Shown: positions 1 through 8,748, counted from the first letter of the stretch. The stretch is DNA of 64,000 bases from Streptomyces sp. ICBB 8177 (GCF_003144095.1 NZ_NSKH01000002.1:321024-385023); one strand, 5' to 3'. Notes: a model not told the origin generated them from the sequence alone. Made by a program: numbers and translations.

Positions 1-243
1 TGTGGCGATCCAGGAACGCATGTTGCCGTCCTTGGGGTCGTACGCGTCGGGGTTCTCCCAGATGTAGCCGAAGACCTCGCGCGTGATCAGGTCGGCCGCC
101 TCCTCGTCCCCCATGACGCGGTGGGCGAGTCCGTGGACCAGCGCCGCGAAGCGGTCGTACAGCTCGCCGAGCGCGGCCTCCTCGCCGCGGGCGAGCCGCT
201 GCTGCATCTTGCGGTCCCAGCGTGGTGGTGCGGGCGCTGCCAT
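1..243 (-). CDS. ECF-type RNA polymerase sigma factor, N-terminal part (cut by window edge)
   Basis: Only the first 81 codons are inside the window; the gene continues off the left end. The N-terminus reads as sigma-70 region 2: a helix with the motif RLARGEEAALGELYDRF followed by AADLITREVFGYIWENPDAYD, the usual core-binding segment of small sigma-70/ECF factors. The ATG at 243 is preceded by a good ribosome binding site (GAAAGGA, about 8 nt away). It is divergent from a STAS-domain gene, fitting a partner-switching sigma-regulation neighbourhood. The subfamily cannot be set without region 4. Confidence 0.85.
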   Translation of the reverse strand, partial: MAAPAPPRWDRKMQQRLARGEEAALGELYDRFAALVHGLAHRVMGDEEAADLITREVFGYIWENPDAYDPKDGNMRSWIAT

Positions 244-432
244 CCGGCCGTCCTTTCTCGGCTCCCCGCTTCCGTGCCCGGTACCGGTCGGCGTAACCGT
301 GCGCGTCGTCATCCGCACCGCCCCGCCTGCCCGTCCTTGCCAGTCAGTGCTCGTCCGTCCTTGCCGTACCCGTCGAATGTATCGGCCGGGTCCGACGGAG
401 TGCGCCCCTTTGCATCAAGCGACAACCGAACG

Positions 433-479
433 GTTTCGGGTTCTTGCCCAGGGTGAACGTTTCGGGCGATGTGTCGGGT
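433..479 (+). promoter_or_regulatory. Candidate sigma-B-type promoter(s) ahead of the STAS gene
   Basis: GTTT at 433-436 and GGGTGA at 451-456 are separated by 14 nt. A second GTTT at 459-462 lies 13 nt before GGGT at 476-479. This resembles the GNNT-N14-16-GGGTA pattern of Streptomyces stress sigma-B-family promoters. The rest of the 381-bp divergent gap (244-624) shows no gene that I can support. Confidence 0.3.
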
Positions 480-624
480 GGGTGTGAACGGGGGATTGCG
501 GGGAAGGGATCGCCGTCACTCGCGCGACGGGGCGGCATCGTGACAGCGTGCCGCCGTCCCGTCACGCGCGGACCGAGGGCGCGGCCCCGGAACACCCGGA
601 GAACGGAAAGGGGCTGCGTAGCCA

Positions 625-999
625 GTGGCGTTGAGGGTGGAGACGACCGAGCGAAGCGGCTGGACCGTACTGCTCGTCACCGGCGAACTGGACCTCGTGA
701 CCTCGCCGGGGGTGCGACAGCAGGTGCACGAGGCGGTCGCGGCGGGACGGCGCGACCTCGTACTCGACCTGTCCGGGGTGCGGTTCTGCGACTCCAGCGG
801 GGTCGGCGTGCTGATCGCCGCGCGACGGCTGATGCGTTCGTGCGCGGGCCGGCTGCGGATCGTGCTGCCCGCGCAGGGCGCCGCGGACGGCTCGCACGTC
901 AACCGGGTGCTGGCGGCGCTCGGCGTACGGCGGCTGTTCGAGGTCTTCGCCGACGTCGACACGGCGGTGGAGGAGAACGCGCGACCGCTTTCTGCGTAG
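625..999 (+). CDS. STAS-domain anti-sigma factor antagonist
   Basis: This 124-residue protein is a single STAS domain of the SpoIIAA/RsbV/BldG type. The hallmark is DSSGVGVL at residues 56-63, where the serine after the aspartate is the residue phosphorylated by an RsbW/SpoIIAB-type kinase. In its unphosphorylated form such a protein binds the anti-sigma kinase and frees the sigma factor. The GTG start at 625 has GGAAAGGGG upstream. It stands alone on this strand, divergent from the ECF sigma gene. An RsbW-like ATPase gene lies 3 kb away (4051-4557), but partnership is only inferred. Confidence 0.9.
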   Translation: MALRVETTERSGWTVLLVTGELDLVTSPGVRQQVHEAVAAGRRDLVLDLSGVRFCDSSGVGVLIAARRLMRSCAGRLRIVLPAQGAADGSHVNRVLAALGVRRLFEVFADVDTAVEENARPLSA

Positions 1000-1108
1000 G
1001 GGTCGTGTCCTGGCCGCCCGACGGATGGCATGGTCAGCGGGAGCGTGCGGTCGGCGGATCGCGTGGAGCCGGCACGCGGTCGGGGCCGCGCCCGCCCGGG
1101 CGGCGGGC

Positions 1109-2197
1109 TCAGGTCTCCAGGTACCGCAGCACGGGCATCATGCGGTGCGGGTCCGCCCCGGCGGCGAGGGGCTGGTCGGCGCAGGCTTCGAGGCCCTTTG
1201 TCAGCGCCTCGGTGTCGATGCCGCTGCCGATGAAGACCAGTTGGGTCAGCCGCGGCTCGGACCGGCGCCAGGGGGTGCTGCGGAAGCGCAGGTAGTTGCC
1301 CACGGTGTGCAGGGCGTACTTCTCGTCCTGCCCGGGCGCGCCGAAGTGCACGAAGCCCTTGATCCGGAAGACGCCGGGCGGGCGGGTGTCCATGAAGTCC
1401 ATGAACGCCCTTGGGTCCAGCGGGAGTTCGCAGGTGTACGACATCGTCTGGTAGGTCGCGTGCGGATGGGCCTCATGGCCGTGGTGTCCGTCGCCGTGGT
1501 GTCCGCACCCGGCGTCCTGCTCGTGCCCGCCCCCGGAGTCCGCCTCGGCGCGCAGGTCGTCGAAGGACAACTGGCGTACGGCGGGCTCCCCGGCCGGCCG
1601 CCGGTGCCGGTCGAAGAGCAGCTCGGGGTCTACCCGGCCGTGCGCGGTGGTCACCACCGGGGTGTCCGGCGCGAGAGCGGACAGACGGCCGAGGAGCCGT
1701 TCGCGTCCGGTGGCGTCCACGCGGTCGGTCTTGTTGAGGACGATCAGGTCCGCGCAGCGCAGGTGGACGTCCAGCTCGGGGTGGCGCTCCCGCGTCGACT
1801 CGAACTCGGCGCCGTCGACCAGCTCGACGAGTCCGCCGTAGGAGACGCGCTGGTTGCCGCTGGCCAGCAGCATGCGGATCAGTTCGCGGGGCTCGGCCAG
1901 TCCGCTCGCCTCGATGACCACGACGTCGATGCCCGCGCCGGGCCGGGTGAGCTTGCGCAGCATGTCGTCCAGGTCGCCCGCGTCGACCGCACAGCACATG
2001 CAGCCGTTCCCCAGGGTCACCATCGAGTCGACCTGCCCCGCGACGGACAGGGCGTCGATGTTGACGGCGCCGAAGTCGTTGACGACGACGCCGATGCGGG
2101 TCCCGCCGCTGTTGCGAAGGAGGTGGTTGAGCAGGGTGGTCTTCCCGGCGCCGAGGAAGCCCGCGAGGATCATGACGGGAATCCGGCTCCTGGCCAC
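1109..2197 (-). CDS. CobW/COG0523-family GTP-binding metallochaperone
   Basis: This is a 362-residue G3E-family GTPase. It carries Walker A GFLGAGKTT (13-21), the metal-site motif GCMCC (Cys66, Cys68, Cys69) and the base-recognition motif NKTD (155-158). A histidine-rich metal-buffering stretch (about 221-247, with HH and HGH clusters) follows, then a CobW C-terminal domain. COG0523 proteins deliver zinc, cobalt or another metal to target enzymes using GTP hydrolysis. The specific metal cannot be read from sequence; the His-rich loop and CxCC favour zinc. No Zur box was identified upstream. The ATG start follows a purine-rich stretch. Confidence 0.92.
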   Translation of the reverse strand: MARSRIPVMILAGFLGAGKTTLLNHLLRNSGGTRIGVVVNDFGAVNIDALSVAGQVDSMVTLGNGCMCCAVDAGDLDDMLRKLTRPGAGIDVVVIEASGLAEPRELIRMLLASGNQRVSYGGLVELVDGAEFESTRERHPELDVHLRCADLIVLNKTDRVDATGRERLLGRLSALAPDTPVVTTAHGRVDPELLFDRHRRPAGEPAVRQLSFDDLRAEADSGGGHEQDAGCGHHGDGHHGHEAHPHATYQTMSYTCELPLDPRAFMDFMDTRPPGVFRIKGFVHFGAPGQDEKYALHTVGNYLRFRSTPWRRSEPRLTQLVFIGSGIDTEALTKGLEACADQPLAAGADPHRMMPVLRYLET

Positions 2198-2321
2198 CGT
2201 GCTGCCTTTCTCGGTACGGACCTCGGGGGACGGCCCCTCGGGGCCGGCGGGCCGTCGTGGGACGGGCCCGCGCTGGCCCCCGGTGGAGCTACGAGGCTAC
2301 TACCGCGCGCCGCGCCGGCCG

Positions 2322-2930
2322 TCAGCCGAAGTCCAGCTCCCCCGTCCTGGTGCGCTTCAACTCGAAGAAGTCCGGATAGCCGGCGAGCAGCCGGACGCCG
2401 TCGAAGACCCGGAGGGCGTCCTCGCCGCGCGGAACGGAGCTCAGCACGGGTCCGAAGAAGGCGACGCCGTCGACGTGGAGGGTCGGGGTGCCGACCTCCT
2501 CACCGACCGGGTCCATGCCCTCGTGGTGGCTCTTGCGCAGTGCCTCGTCGTGGTCGGTGCCGTGGGCTGCCGCGACGAGCTGGGTGGGCAGTCCGGCCTC
2601 GGCCAGGGCCTCCGTGATCAGTTCGTCGGACACCTCGCGGTCGGCGTTGTGGATGCGGGTGCCGAGCGCGGTGTAGAGGTCGCGCAGGACCTCCTCGCCG
2701 TGCGCCTGGGCGGCGGCGACGCAGACGCGCACGGGTCCCCAGCCGGTGGCGAGCAGCCGCTCGTACCGCTCGGGCAGCCCCTCGCGGCCCTCGTTCAGCA
2801 CGGACAGGCTCATCACACGAAAGCGCAGGTCGATGTCGCGTTGGCGTTCGACCTCCAGGATCCAGCGGGAGGTGATCCAGGCGAAGGGGCAGACGGGATC
2901 GAAGTAGAAGTCAACCTTGGTCTTGGTCAT
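2322..2930 (-). CDS. DsbA-like thioredoxin-fold oxidoreductase, Rv2466c-type (mycothiol-dependent nitroreductase family)
   Basis: This 202-residue DsbA-family protein opens with [18 protein letters not shown], very like the start of actinobacterial Rv2466c-type mycothiol-dependent nitroreductases. The active-site tetrad is C-P-F-A: the N-terminal cysteine is present and the second (resolving) cysteine is absent. The cis-proline loop is VGTPTLHV. Family members use mycothiol or mycoredoxin for reduction; a glutathione-S-transferase-like monothiol mechanism would fit one cysteine. No signal peptide is visible, so it is probably cytosolic. It lies upstream of the CobW gene on the same strand with a 124-bp gap, so separate transcription is possible. 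Confidence 0.85.
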   Translation of the reverse strand: MTKTKVDFYFDPVCPFAWITSRWILEVERQRDIDLRFRVMSLSVLNEGREGLPERYERLLATGWGPVRVCVAAAQAHGEEVLRDLYTALGTRIHNADREVSDELITEALAEAGLPTQLVAAAHGTDHDEALRKSHHEGMDPVGEEVGTPTLHVDGVAFFGPVLSSVPRGEDALRVFDGVRLLAGYPDFFELKRTRTGELDFG

Positions 2931-3049
2931 ACTCGCAGGCTAGACGCCGGATGGCCTGGAAACGAGGGCCGGTCGCAGGCCGGACGAGTGGGCCATTGAG
3001 GGGCTGCCGTGGTGCGCGGACCGGCCCTGCGCGGTGCGAGGATGGCCCC

Positions 3050-3571
3050 ATGGCCATGGCACGCATCGTTCTCGTCCGGGGCGACATCACCGCGCAGCGC
3101 GTCGACGCCGTCGTCAACGCGGCCAACTCCTCGCTGCTGGGCGGCGGAGGGGTGGACGGCGCGATCCACCGCAAGGGCGGCCCCGAGATCCTGGCCGCCT
3201 GCCGGGAGTTGAGGGCGTCGCACTACGGCGGCGGGCTGCCCACCGGGCGGGCGGTGGCCACCACCGCGGGGCGGCTGCACGCGCGCTGGGTCATCCACAC
3301 CGTGGGCCCGGTCTGGTCGGCGCACGAGGACCGTTCGGAGCTGCTGGCGTCCTGCTACCGCGAATCGCTGCGTGTCGCTGGGGAGTTGGCGGCGCGCACG
3401 GTCGCCTTCCCGGCGATCTCCACGGGTGTCTACGGCTGGCCGATGGACGACGGGGCGCGGATCGCGCTGCGCACCGTGCGTGAGTCGGCCGGGGAGGACG
3501 TCGAAGAGGTGCGGTTCGTGCTGTTCGGCGAGGCGGCCTACGAGGCGTTCGCGGCGGCGTCGGACGCGTAG
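3050..3571 (+). CDS. Macrodomain protein (O-acetyl-ADP-ribose deacetylase type)
   Basis: This 173-residue protein is one macrodomain. NAAN at 23-26 followed by the glycine loop GGGGVDGAI (31-39) forms the ADP-ribose binding and catalytic region of the MacroD/YmdB class. ISTGVYGWP further on is the second phosphate-binding loop. These enzymes hydrolyse O-acetyl-ADP-ribose and can remove mono-ADP-ribose from acidic residues. The ATG at 3050 is preceded by GCGAGGA at suitable spacing; an ATG two codons later is an alternative. Longer upstream extensions lack a ribosome binding site. Confidence 0.92.
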   Translation: MAMARIVLVRGDITAQRVDAVVNAANSSLLGGGGVDGAIHRKGGPEILAACRELRASHYGGGLPTGRAVATTAGRLHARWVIHTVGPVWSAHEDRSELLASCYRESLRVAGELAARTVAFPAISTGVYGWPMDDGARIALRTVRESAGEDVEEVRFVLFGEAAYEAFAAASDA

Positions 3572-3744
3572 CCGCGAGGCGGCGGAGAAGCCGGGCCGGA
3601 CTCGGGGCGAGCCCGCCTCCCGCACTGGTCGGCGGCATCCTGCCTGCGAAATGCGGTGGTTTGCCCGGAATAAAGGGTCACCGAGCGTTGATATCGGGTT
3701 GTGTCCTAGGTGTGACTCGTCACGGCGTGGAGTCAGGGCCGTGC

Positions 3745-3966
3745 TCAGGTACGCTCCATCGGGTGCGAGTGCTTCGGTTGCGCGAGGAACGCGGCGGTGC
3801 CCCAGTGGCGGCCGGTGCGCGGCAGCGCGATGTTCGCCAGACGCACGTCGGGCTCACGGAGCGCGTTGAGCGCGGAGCTTACAGTAAGCGCGGGCCGGCG
3901 CGCGACTTCGCTGCCGCATCCCGTGGGAATATGCCGGAAGCGCTTGTTGCGGTGACTGAACGTCAA
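3745..3966 (-). CDS. Possible small conserved protein (uncertain)
   Basis: A 73-codon minus-strand reading frame opens with TTG at 3966 and has no clear ribosome binding site. Its last ~55 codons show strong third-position GC bias, as real genes of this genome do. The encoded stretch ALREPDVRLANIALPRTG followed by HWGTAAFLAQPKHSHP does not look like low-complexity shadow translation. It is not recognised as a family. It could equally be a conserved promoter or leader region read by chance. Confidence 0.3.
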   Translation of the reverse strand: MTFSHRNKRFRHIPTGCGSEVARRPALTVSSALNALREPDVRLANIALPRTGRHWGTAAFLAQPKHSHPMERT

Positions 3967-3986
3967 TCATGCTGTCTTTCGTCGGC

Positions 3987-4001
3987 GTCACGTTCCGTGA
4001 C
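3987..4001. promoter_or_regulatory. Inverted repeat GTCACG-TTC-CGTGAC
   Basis: A perfect 6-bp-arm palindrome with a 3-nt spacer lies 50 bp upstream of the GTG start of the RsbW-like ATPase. Size and position suit an operator; the binder is unknown. Confidence 0.4.
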
Positions 4002-4050
4002 GAGGTGGAAGCGCGAGGCGATGTGTCCGCCGGTTCGGATGGTGTGAACG

Positions 4051-4557
4051 GTGCAGGTGCTTCAGGTGCAGTTGGAGGTACGCCCTGACCCGGCGGAGGT
4101 GGGCCGGGCCCGCAGATGGGCCCGTTCCCGGCTCCAGGGCTCCGGCATAGGCGCGGACGAGCCACTGGCCGAGACCCTGCTCCTGCTGATCTCCGAACTC
4201 GTCACCAACGCCGTCGTGCACACCGGCTGCCCGGCCGTCCTGCGCATGCTCTTCCCGCAGCCCGAGGTCCCGGAGGCGGGGACCGTACGGGTCGAGGTCG
4301 CCGACTCCAGCGAACGCCCGCCCACCCCGCGTCACGCGCGCGGCGACGACACCGGCGGCCGCGGCCTGGAACTCGTCGACGGCCTCGCCGACCGGTGGGG
4401 CTGGCAGCGTGAGGGGTCCGGCAAGCACATCTGGTGCGAGGTCGACCGCTGCGCGTCGGCCGGTCCCCCCGCCCCGCCCGCGGCGCCGGTGACGGCTCTG
4501 GCCGGCTGGGGCCTCGTGCCGCGCTCGGAAACCCCGCTGCCCGACCGCGTGCGCTGA
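4051..4557 (+). CDS. HATPase_c regulatory protein (RsbW/SpoIIAB-like anti-sigma kinase family)
   Basis: This 168-residue GHKL-type ATPase domain protein has LLLISELVTNAVVH at about 46-59 (the N-box with the Mg-coordinating Asn). VRVEVADSS (G1 region) and GGRGLELVDGLADRWGW (G2/lid) follow. Streptomyces have dozens of such stand-alone ATPases acting as anti-sigma factors or phosphorylating STAS proteins. The last ~35 residues are a Pro/Ala-rich tail typical of this subgroup. GTG at 4051 is the natural start because the N-box spacing matches the family. The partner is unknown; the STAS gene at 625 is a nearby candidate. Confidence 0.85.
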   Translation: MQVLQVQLEVRPDPAEVGRARRWARSRLQGSGIGADEPLAETLLLLISELVTNAVVHTGCPAVLRMLFPQPEVPEAGTVRVEVADSSERPPTPRHARGDDTGGRGLELVDGLADRWGWQREGSGKHIWCEVDRCASAGPPAPPAAPVTALAGWGLVPRSETPLPDRVR

Positions 4558-4780
4558 CTCGCCTGCCGTGCGCCGGCCGCCCCCGTCGTTCGCCGGTGCG
4601 GGACGTGCGCCGACAAGCCGTGGGTGACGCACCCAGGACCGCCTGCTGGTGCGTCCGCATCGACGCGGACGGGCCAACTCGTCCTCCTGCCCCTGGTCTG
4701 GCCATCCGGCGCCGGGCGACGCCGGGACTCCGGAAGGGCACCGCGATCCCGGTCACCGCGTGAGACGTGGGGCGCGTGGC

Positions 4781-5422
4781 TCAGGCGAGGCCGCCGAACC
4801 GGCCGCGGTGGAAGAGCAGCGGAGGGAGCGGCTCCGGCGCGGTGCCCAGGTCCTTGACGCGGCCGACGACGACGAGATGGTCGCCCCCGGTGTGCACCGC
4901 GTGCACCTCGCAGTCGACCCACGCCGCTACCCCCGCGAGCACCGGCGCACCGGTCACGGGGGCGGGCGTCCAGTCGACCCCGGCGAACTTGTCGGCACCG
5001 CTGACCGCGAAGGCACGGCACAGCGCCTCCTGCCCGGCCGCCAGCACGTTGACGCAGAAGACCCCGGCGCGGGCGATGCGCGGCCAGCTGCCCGACGTAC
5101 GGGCCACCATGAAGGCCACGAGCGGGGGTTCGAGGGAGAGCGACGAGAAGGACTGGCAGGCGAACCCGGCGGGCGCGGGCGAAAGAGGCGCCTTCACGTC
5201 GGCGTCGAACGCGTCCGGCACCTCCTGCGTGACCCCTGGTGCGGTGACGACGGTGACGCCGCTGGCGAAGTGCCCCAGTACGTCGCGGAATCGCGCGGTG
5301 TCGAACGGCGCCCGCTCGTCCTCCCGAACCGCCCGCAACTCGGGCCTGGGAAGCGCCTCCACCGGTTCGGCGCAGGTCGCGGCGCCGACCGACCTGAGGT
5401 AGCGGACGGCTGCGGCGGCCAT
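4781..5422 (-). CDS. Flavin reductase family protein (FMN-binding split barrel)
   Basis: This ~213-residue protein is of the HpaC-like flavin reductase family. The core FRDVLGHFASGVTVVTA is followed by GFACQSFSSLSLEPPLVAFMVARTSGSWPRI, the flavin-binding loop, then FCVNVLAAGQ and the D-HxxxxG region (VHTGGDHLVVVGRV). These proteins reduce FMN/FAD with NAD(P)H for partner monooxygenases or are themselves oxidoreductases. No monooxygenase gene is adjacent. I place the start at ATG 5422 (product begins MAAAAVRYLRS); ATG 5437 is an alternative and neither has a strong ribosome binding site. Confidence 0.88.
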   Translation of the reverse strand: MAAAAVRYLRSVGAATCAEPVEALPRPELRAVREDERAPFDTARFRDVLGHFASGVTVVTAPGVTQEVPDAFDADVKAPLSPAPAGFACQSFSSLSLEPPLVAFMVARTSGSWPRIARAGVFCVNVLAAGQEALCRAFAVSGADKFAGVDWTPAPVTGAPVLAGVAAWVDCEVHAVHTGGDHLVVVGRVKDLGTAPEPLPPLLFHRGRFGGLA

Positions 5423-5561
5423 CCCCGCGTGTCCCATCACGCCGTCAATTGAAGCTGACGCGGCCCTGGTTAGGAAGGGGGGCGGGTGGCAGCCCCGAAC
5501 GGCATGCGTCCCCAGCACGCGCCCCCGCCCCGCACCACTCCGCGCCGCCGCGAGTCCCGGT

Positions 5562-7841
5562 TCAACGGCAGACGGCGTTGGCATCCAGCGCCACCGCGCC
5601 CTGCCCGCGCGGCAGCACCATCAGGGGGTCGACGTCCAACCCGGCCAGTTCGTCGCCGAGTTCCATGGCGATGCGTTGCACACGCAGGATGACGTCGACC
5701 AGCGCGTCGACATCGGCGGGGGGCCGCCCCCGTACCCCGTCCAGGAGGGTGCGCCCCGGCAGTTCGCGAAGCATCCGGCGTGCCTCGGCCTCCGTGAAGG
5801 GCGGTACGCGAATGGCCGGCCCCCGCAGGACCTCCCCGAACACGCCGCCGAGCCCCACCGTCACGGCGGGCCCGAACAAGCCGTCGTCGGTGACTCCGAC
5901 GGCCATCTCGACGCCGGGTTCGACCATCTGGCAGACGAGGACGCCGTCGAGGCCGACGCCTTCGTGGCGGGCGATGTCGGTCAGATCCCGGTACGCGTCG
6001 CGCACCTGGCTCGCCGACGTCAACCCGAGCTTGACCAAGCCGCGTTCGGCCCTGCGGGCGAGTTGTGCTCCGGAGGCCTTCATGACCACGGGGTAGCCGA
6101 CCTGCCCGGCCGCCCTGACCGCCCCGGCGGCGCTGGTGACGAGGTGCTCGCGCGGCACGCGGACGCCGTACGCCCGCAGCAGTCGCTTCGCCCCGTGCTC
6201 GCTCAGCCGCCGGCCCGGACGCAGGAGCGCGCGGGCTCCGCGCGCGGAAGGGGACGCGGTACGCGGCGCGCTCTCGAACGGAGAACGGTGACCGGCGACG
6301 AACCGGTGGTGGTCCAGGTAAGCCCTGACAGCGGTGACGCAGCTGCCGAACGTACGAAACGTGGCGACGCGGGACGAACGCAGTAGCGTGCGCCGATAAG
6401 CCGTCTCCGTACCCACCGGTGAACCCCACACGACGCACACCAGCTTGTCCGTACGTTCCGCCGCGTCCGCCAGTTGCCGCACGAGTACGTCGCTCATCGG
6501 CGGAAACGGGCTGGTGATCGGGCAGATCAGGACGCCCACCGAAGGGTCGGACAAGATGGCGTCGACGATTTTCGGCCCGTGACGTCCGCCCACCGACCGG
6601 CCGCAGTGCTCCACCGGGTTGGCCACGCTCAGGGGGCCGGGTATCCACTGGCGCAACTCGGCCTGCTCCTCGGCACCGAGCAGGGGTACCCGCAGTCCGG
6701 CCGCCGTCACCAGGTCGCGGAAGCGCGCGCCGGTGCCGCCGGCTCCGCTGATGCCCACAGCGCTGCCGGAGGGGGCGTACACGGCGACGCCATCCGCTTT
6801 CGGAGGACGGGCGCGGGCGAGCAGCGCGGCCGTGTCCTGCAACCGGTCGGGCGCGTCCACCGTGATGACGCCGAACTGGCGGAGGGCCGCGTCCGTGACC
6901 GCGTCGGAGGCGTTCGGCCCGTCCGTGCGGTCTCCGTCCTCTGCGCGCCTGCCGTCCTCCGTACGCGTTCCGACCTCCGTACGCGTTCCGGCCTCCGTAC
7001 GGCCGGATGTGAGCGCGACGACGGGCACGCCACGTCGTGCCGCGTGGTCTGCGGCGAGCAGGAACGCCCTGCCGTCCCTGAGCCCTCGCACGTGTACGGC
7101 AATCGCTCCGACCTCGGGCCGCTCGGCGAAGTACGTGACGAAGTCGGCCACTTCGAGGTCGGCCTCGTCGCCTGTGACCGCCCAGTGGCTGACCCGTACG
7201 CCCAACTCCTGGAGGGCGAGGACCGGGTGGCCCTGGTCGCCGTACTGGGTGACCAACGCGATGCCGGGGCCGCCGAGATCGTCGCGTAAGTGCGTGAAGG
7301 CGTCGAGGCCGGTGGCGGGCCCCAGCAGCCGCAGGCCGGAACCGGCGACAGCGTCGGCCAGACGCCGCCCCGCCTCGCCACCGGGCCCTGCGGCCACCTC
7401 GGAGCCGGCACCGGGGACGACGGCGAACCGCGCTTTGGCGGCGGCGAGTTCCTTCAGATCACGCAGGGGGTCGGCGGCCAGGAGGACGGCGAGGTCCACC
7501 GGGCACTGAAGCTCCGCGACGGACGGACAGCACGGCACGCCGAAGACGGCCGCGCGACGAGGGTGCACGGGGAGGAGCCGGGCGCCCAGCCGTTCGGCCC
7601 AGACCATGATGTGCCGCGTGACGGCGGCGTCGGGACTGCCGTCGGCGTCGCACGCCCCGACGACGGCTACCGTGCGGGGACGGAAGAGCGCGTCCAGGTC
7701 GGGGACGGACGCGTGCAGTGGACGGCCGCTCACGTCGAGGTCCGTGGTGTCGCCGACGTGGGGTCCCCGGCGTTCACCGCAGGCGACTGCGTGCGTCGTG
7801 CGCGGATCGGTGCTGAGGGTTCCGTGTGTGGATCCAAGCAT
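5562..7841 (-). CDS. NDP-forming acyl-CoA synthetase family protein (CoA-binding, ligase and ATP-grasp domains fused)
   Basis: This ~759-residue protein has the fused alpha-beta architecture of ADP-forming acetyl/acyl-CoA synthetases. An N-terminal CoA-binding domain (LFRPRTVAVVGACDADGS) precedes succinyl-CoA-ligase-like domains. A C-terminal ATP-grasp domain follows (LSEHGAKRLLRAYGVRVP, then GYPVVMKASG). The segment that normally holds the phospho-accepting histidine after SGRTEAG (family pattern GRxxAG...SHTG) is replaced by a repetitive acidic insert, and no SHT is present. Standard thiolation chemistry is therefore doubtful. ATG 7841 has GACGGGG upstream. It is downstream of no operon partner; the flavin reductase follows after 139 bp. 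Confidence 0.85.
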   Translation of the reverse strand: MLGSTHGTLSTDPRTTHAVACGERRGPHVGDTTDLDVSGRPLHASVPDLDALFRPRTVAVVGACDADGSPDAAVTRHIMVWAERLGARLLPVHPRRAAVFGVPCCPSVAELQCPVDLAVLLAADPLRDLKELAAAKARFAVVPGAGSEVAAGPGGEAGRRLADAVAGSGLRLLGPATGLDAFTHLRDDLGGPGIALVTQYGDQGHPVLALQELGVRVSHWAVTGDEADLEVADFVTYFAERPEVGAIAVHVRGLRDGRAFLLAADHAARRGVPVVALTSGRTEAGTRTEVGTRTEDGRRAEDGDRTDGPNASDAVTDAALRQFGVITVDAPDRLQDTAALLARARPPKADGVAVYAPSGSAVGISGAGGTGARFRDLVTAAGLRVPLLGAEEQAELRQWIPGPLSVANPVEHCGRSVGGRHGPKIVDAILSDPSVGVLICPITSPFPPMSDVLVRQLADAAERTDKLVCVVWGSPVGTETAYRRTLLRSSRVATFRTFGSCVTAVRAYLDHHRFVAGHRSPFESAPRTASPSARGARALLRPGRRLSEHGAKRLLRAYGVRVPREHLVTSAAGAVRAAGQVGYPVVMKASGAQLARRAERGLVKLGLTSASQVRDAYRDLTDIARHEGVGLDGVLVCQMVEPGVEMAVGVTDDGLFGPAVTVGLGGVFGEVLRGPAIRVPPFTEAEARRMLRELPGRTLLDGVRGRPPADVDALVDVILRVQRIAMELGDELAGLDVDPLMVLPRGQGAVALDANAVCR
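6920..7009. repeat. 18-bp in-frame tandem repeats inside the acyl-CoA synthetase gene
   Basis: Near-identical 18-bp units start at 6938, 6956, 6974 and 6992; the two central ones differ only in the last base. On the coding strand they give degenerate six-residue units of the RTEVGT/RTEDGR type, right where the family's catalytic histidine loop should be. Confidence 0.8.
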
Positions 7842-8089
7842 GGGCCCCGTCCGATTCTGGTGAGCCTGCCAACAGAATTGACGCACAGTCAGGTTACTGG
7901 AGCGTTGGGTGGGCGGGAACCGGGCGGCACGGTAAAGGTTTGCCGTTCAGCGGGGCTCGTGGGACTGCGGGGATCGCGGTGGTCACGGCGTGATCGCGCC
8001 TTTCGGGTCCGTGCGCGCCGCAAGCGGCACCGTGGCCGGGCCGGCGTGCGGGTGGACCGGCTCCGTACGGGATCGCCTCGTCCTTCCCG

Positions 8090-8692
8090 GTGTTGAATGA
8101 GACTGTGCTGCGACCGGTGGAGATCGAGGCGTACGGGCTGCTGCTCCGACCGTGGGAGGAGGACGACGCCCCCGAGGCGCTGCGCGGACTGACCGATCCG
8201 GACTACCTGCGCTGGAACCCTCCGGCGGCCAGGCCCGTTGAGGACATCGAGGGGGCGATCGACTTCGTGCGGACCCGCGCCCTGGGCTGGCGGCGCGGTG
8301 AGACGGCGTCGTTCGCGGTCCTGGAGGACGGTGTCATACGCGGCCACATCGGCCTCAACAGCATCGACCCGCGAACGTGCGGCGGGCGGGTCGGCTACTG
8401 GACGTTGCCCGAGGCGCGGGGCCGCCGCCTCGCGTCGCGCGCTCTGGAAGCCTGTACGCGCTGGGCGTTCCGCGATCTGGGGCTGCACCGCCTGGAACTG
8501 GGGCACGCGGTCGGCAACGGGCCGTCCTGCGGCGTCGCCCGGCGCTGCGGGTACGCGTACGAGGGCACGCTGCGCGACGCGCTGCCCGACGCGGGCGGCG
8601 GCTTCCACGCCGTGCACCTGCACGCCCGCCTCGCCACGGATCCGGCGCCCGACGTCACCGACGCGCCGACGGCGAACAGTACCGACGCGTAG
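8090..8692 (+). CDS. GNAT family N-acetyltransferase (RimJ/RimL type)
   Basis: This ~200-residue GNAT protein has the acetyl-CoA motif A segment GYWTLPEARGRRLASRALE (R-x-x-G-R loop) and the RimJ/RimL-like LGLHRLELGHAVGN...SCGVARRCGYAYEG motif B. Members acetylate ribosomal-protein N-termini, small amines or antibiotics; the substrate cannot be told. The start is unclear: GTG 8090, TTG 8093 and GTG 8105 are all in frame without an obvious ribosome binding site. The last ~20 residues are variable. It lies divergent from the acyl-CoA synthetase gene with a ~250-bp gap. Confidence 0.85.
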   Translation: MLNETVLRPVEIEAYGLLLRPWEEDDAPEALRGLTDPDYLRWNPPAARPVEDIEGAIDFVRTRALGWRRGETASFAVLEDGVIRGHIGLNSIDPRTCGGRVGYWTLPEARGRRLASRALEACTRWAFRDLGLHRLELGHAVGNGPSCGVARRCGYAYEGTLRDALPDAGGGFHAVHLHARLATDPAPDVTDAPTANSTDA

Positions 8693-8748
8693 CGGCGGAG
8701 ATCGTTGACGGCTCGCGGGCGCCGAGGCGGGGATGAACGCTCCGGGCG

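Larger units (their letters stand above)
3572..4050. other. 479-bp intergenic region upstream of the RsbW-like ATPase
   Basis: This stretch is less GC-rich than its flanks and holds no gene with a convincing start. It contains a perfect 15-bp inverted repeat at 3987-4001 and a possible short minus-strand coding stretch (3745-3966), both listed separately. Confidence 0.6.

Noticed and set aside
3661-4047. A 128-codon plus-strand frame before the RsbW-like ATPase
   Set aside because: No ribosome binding site, mixed composition, no family-like segments.
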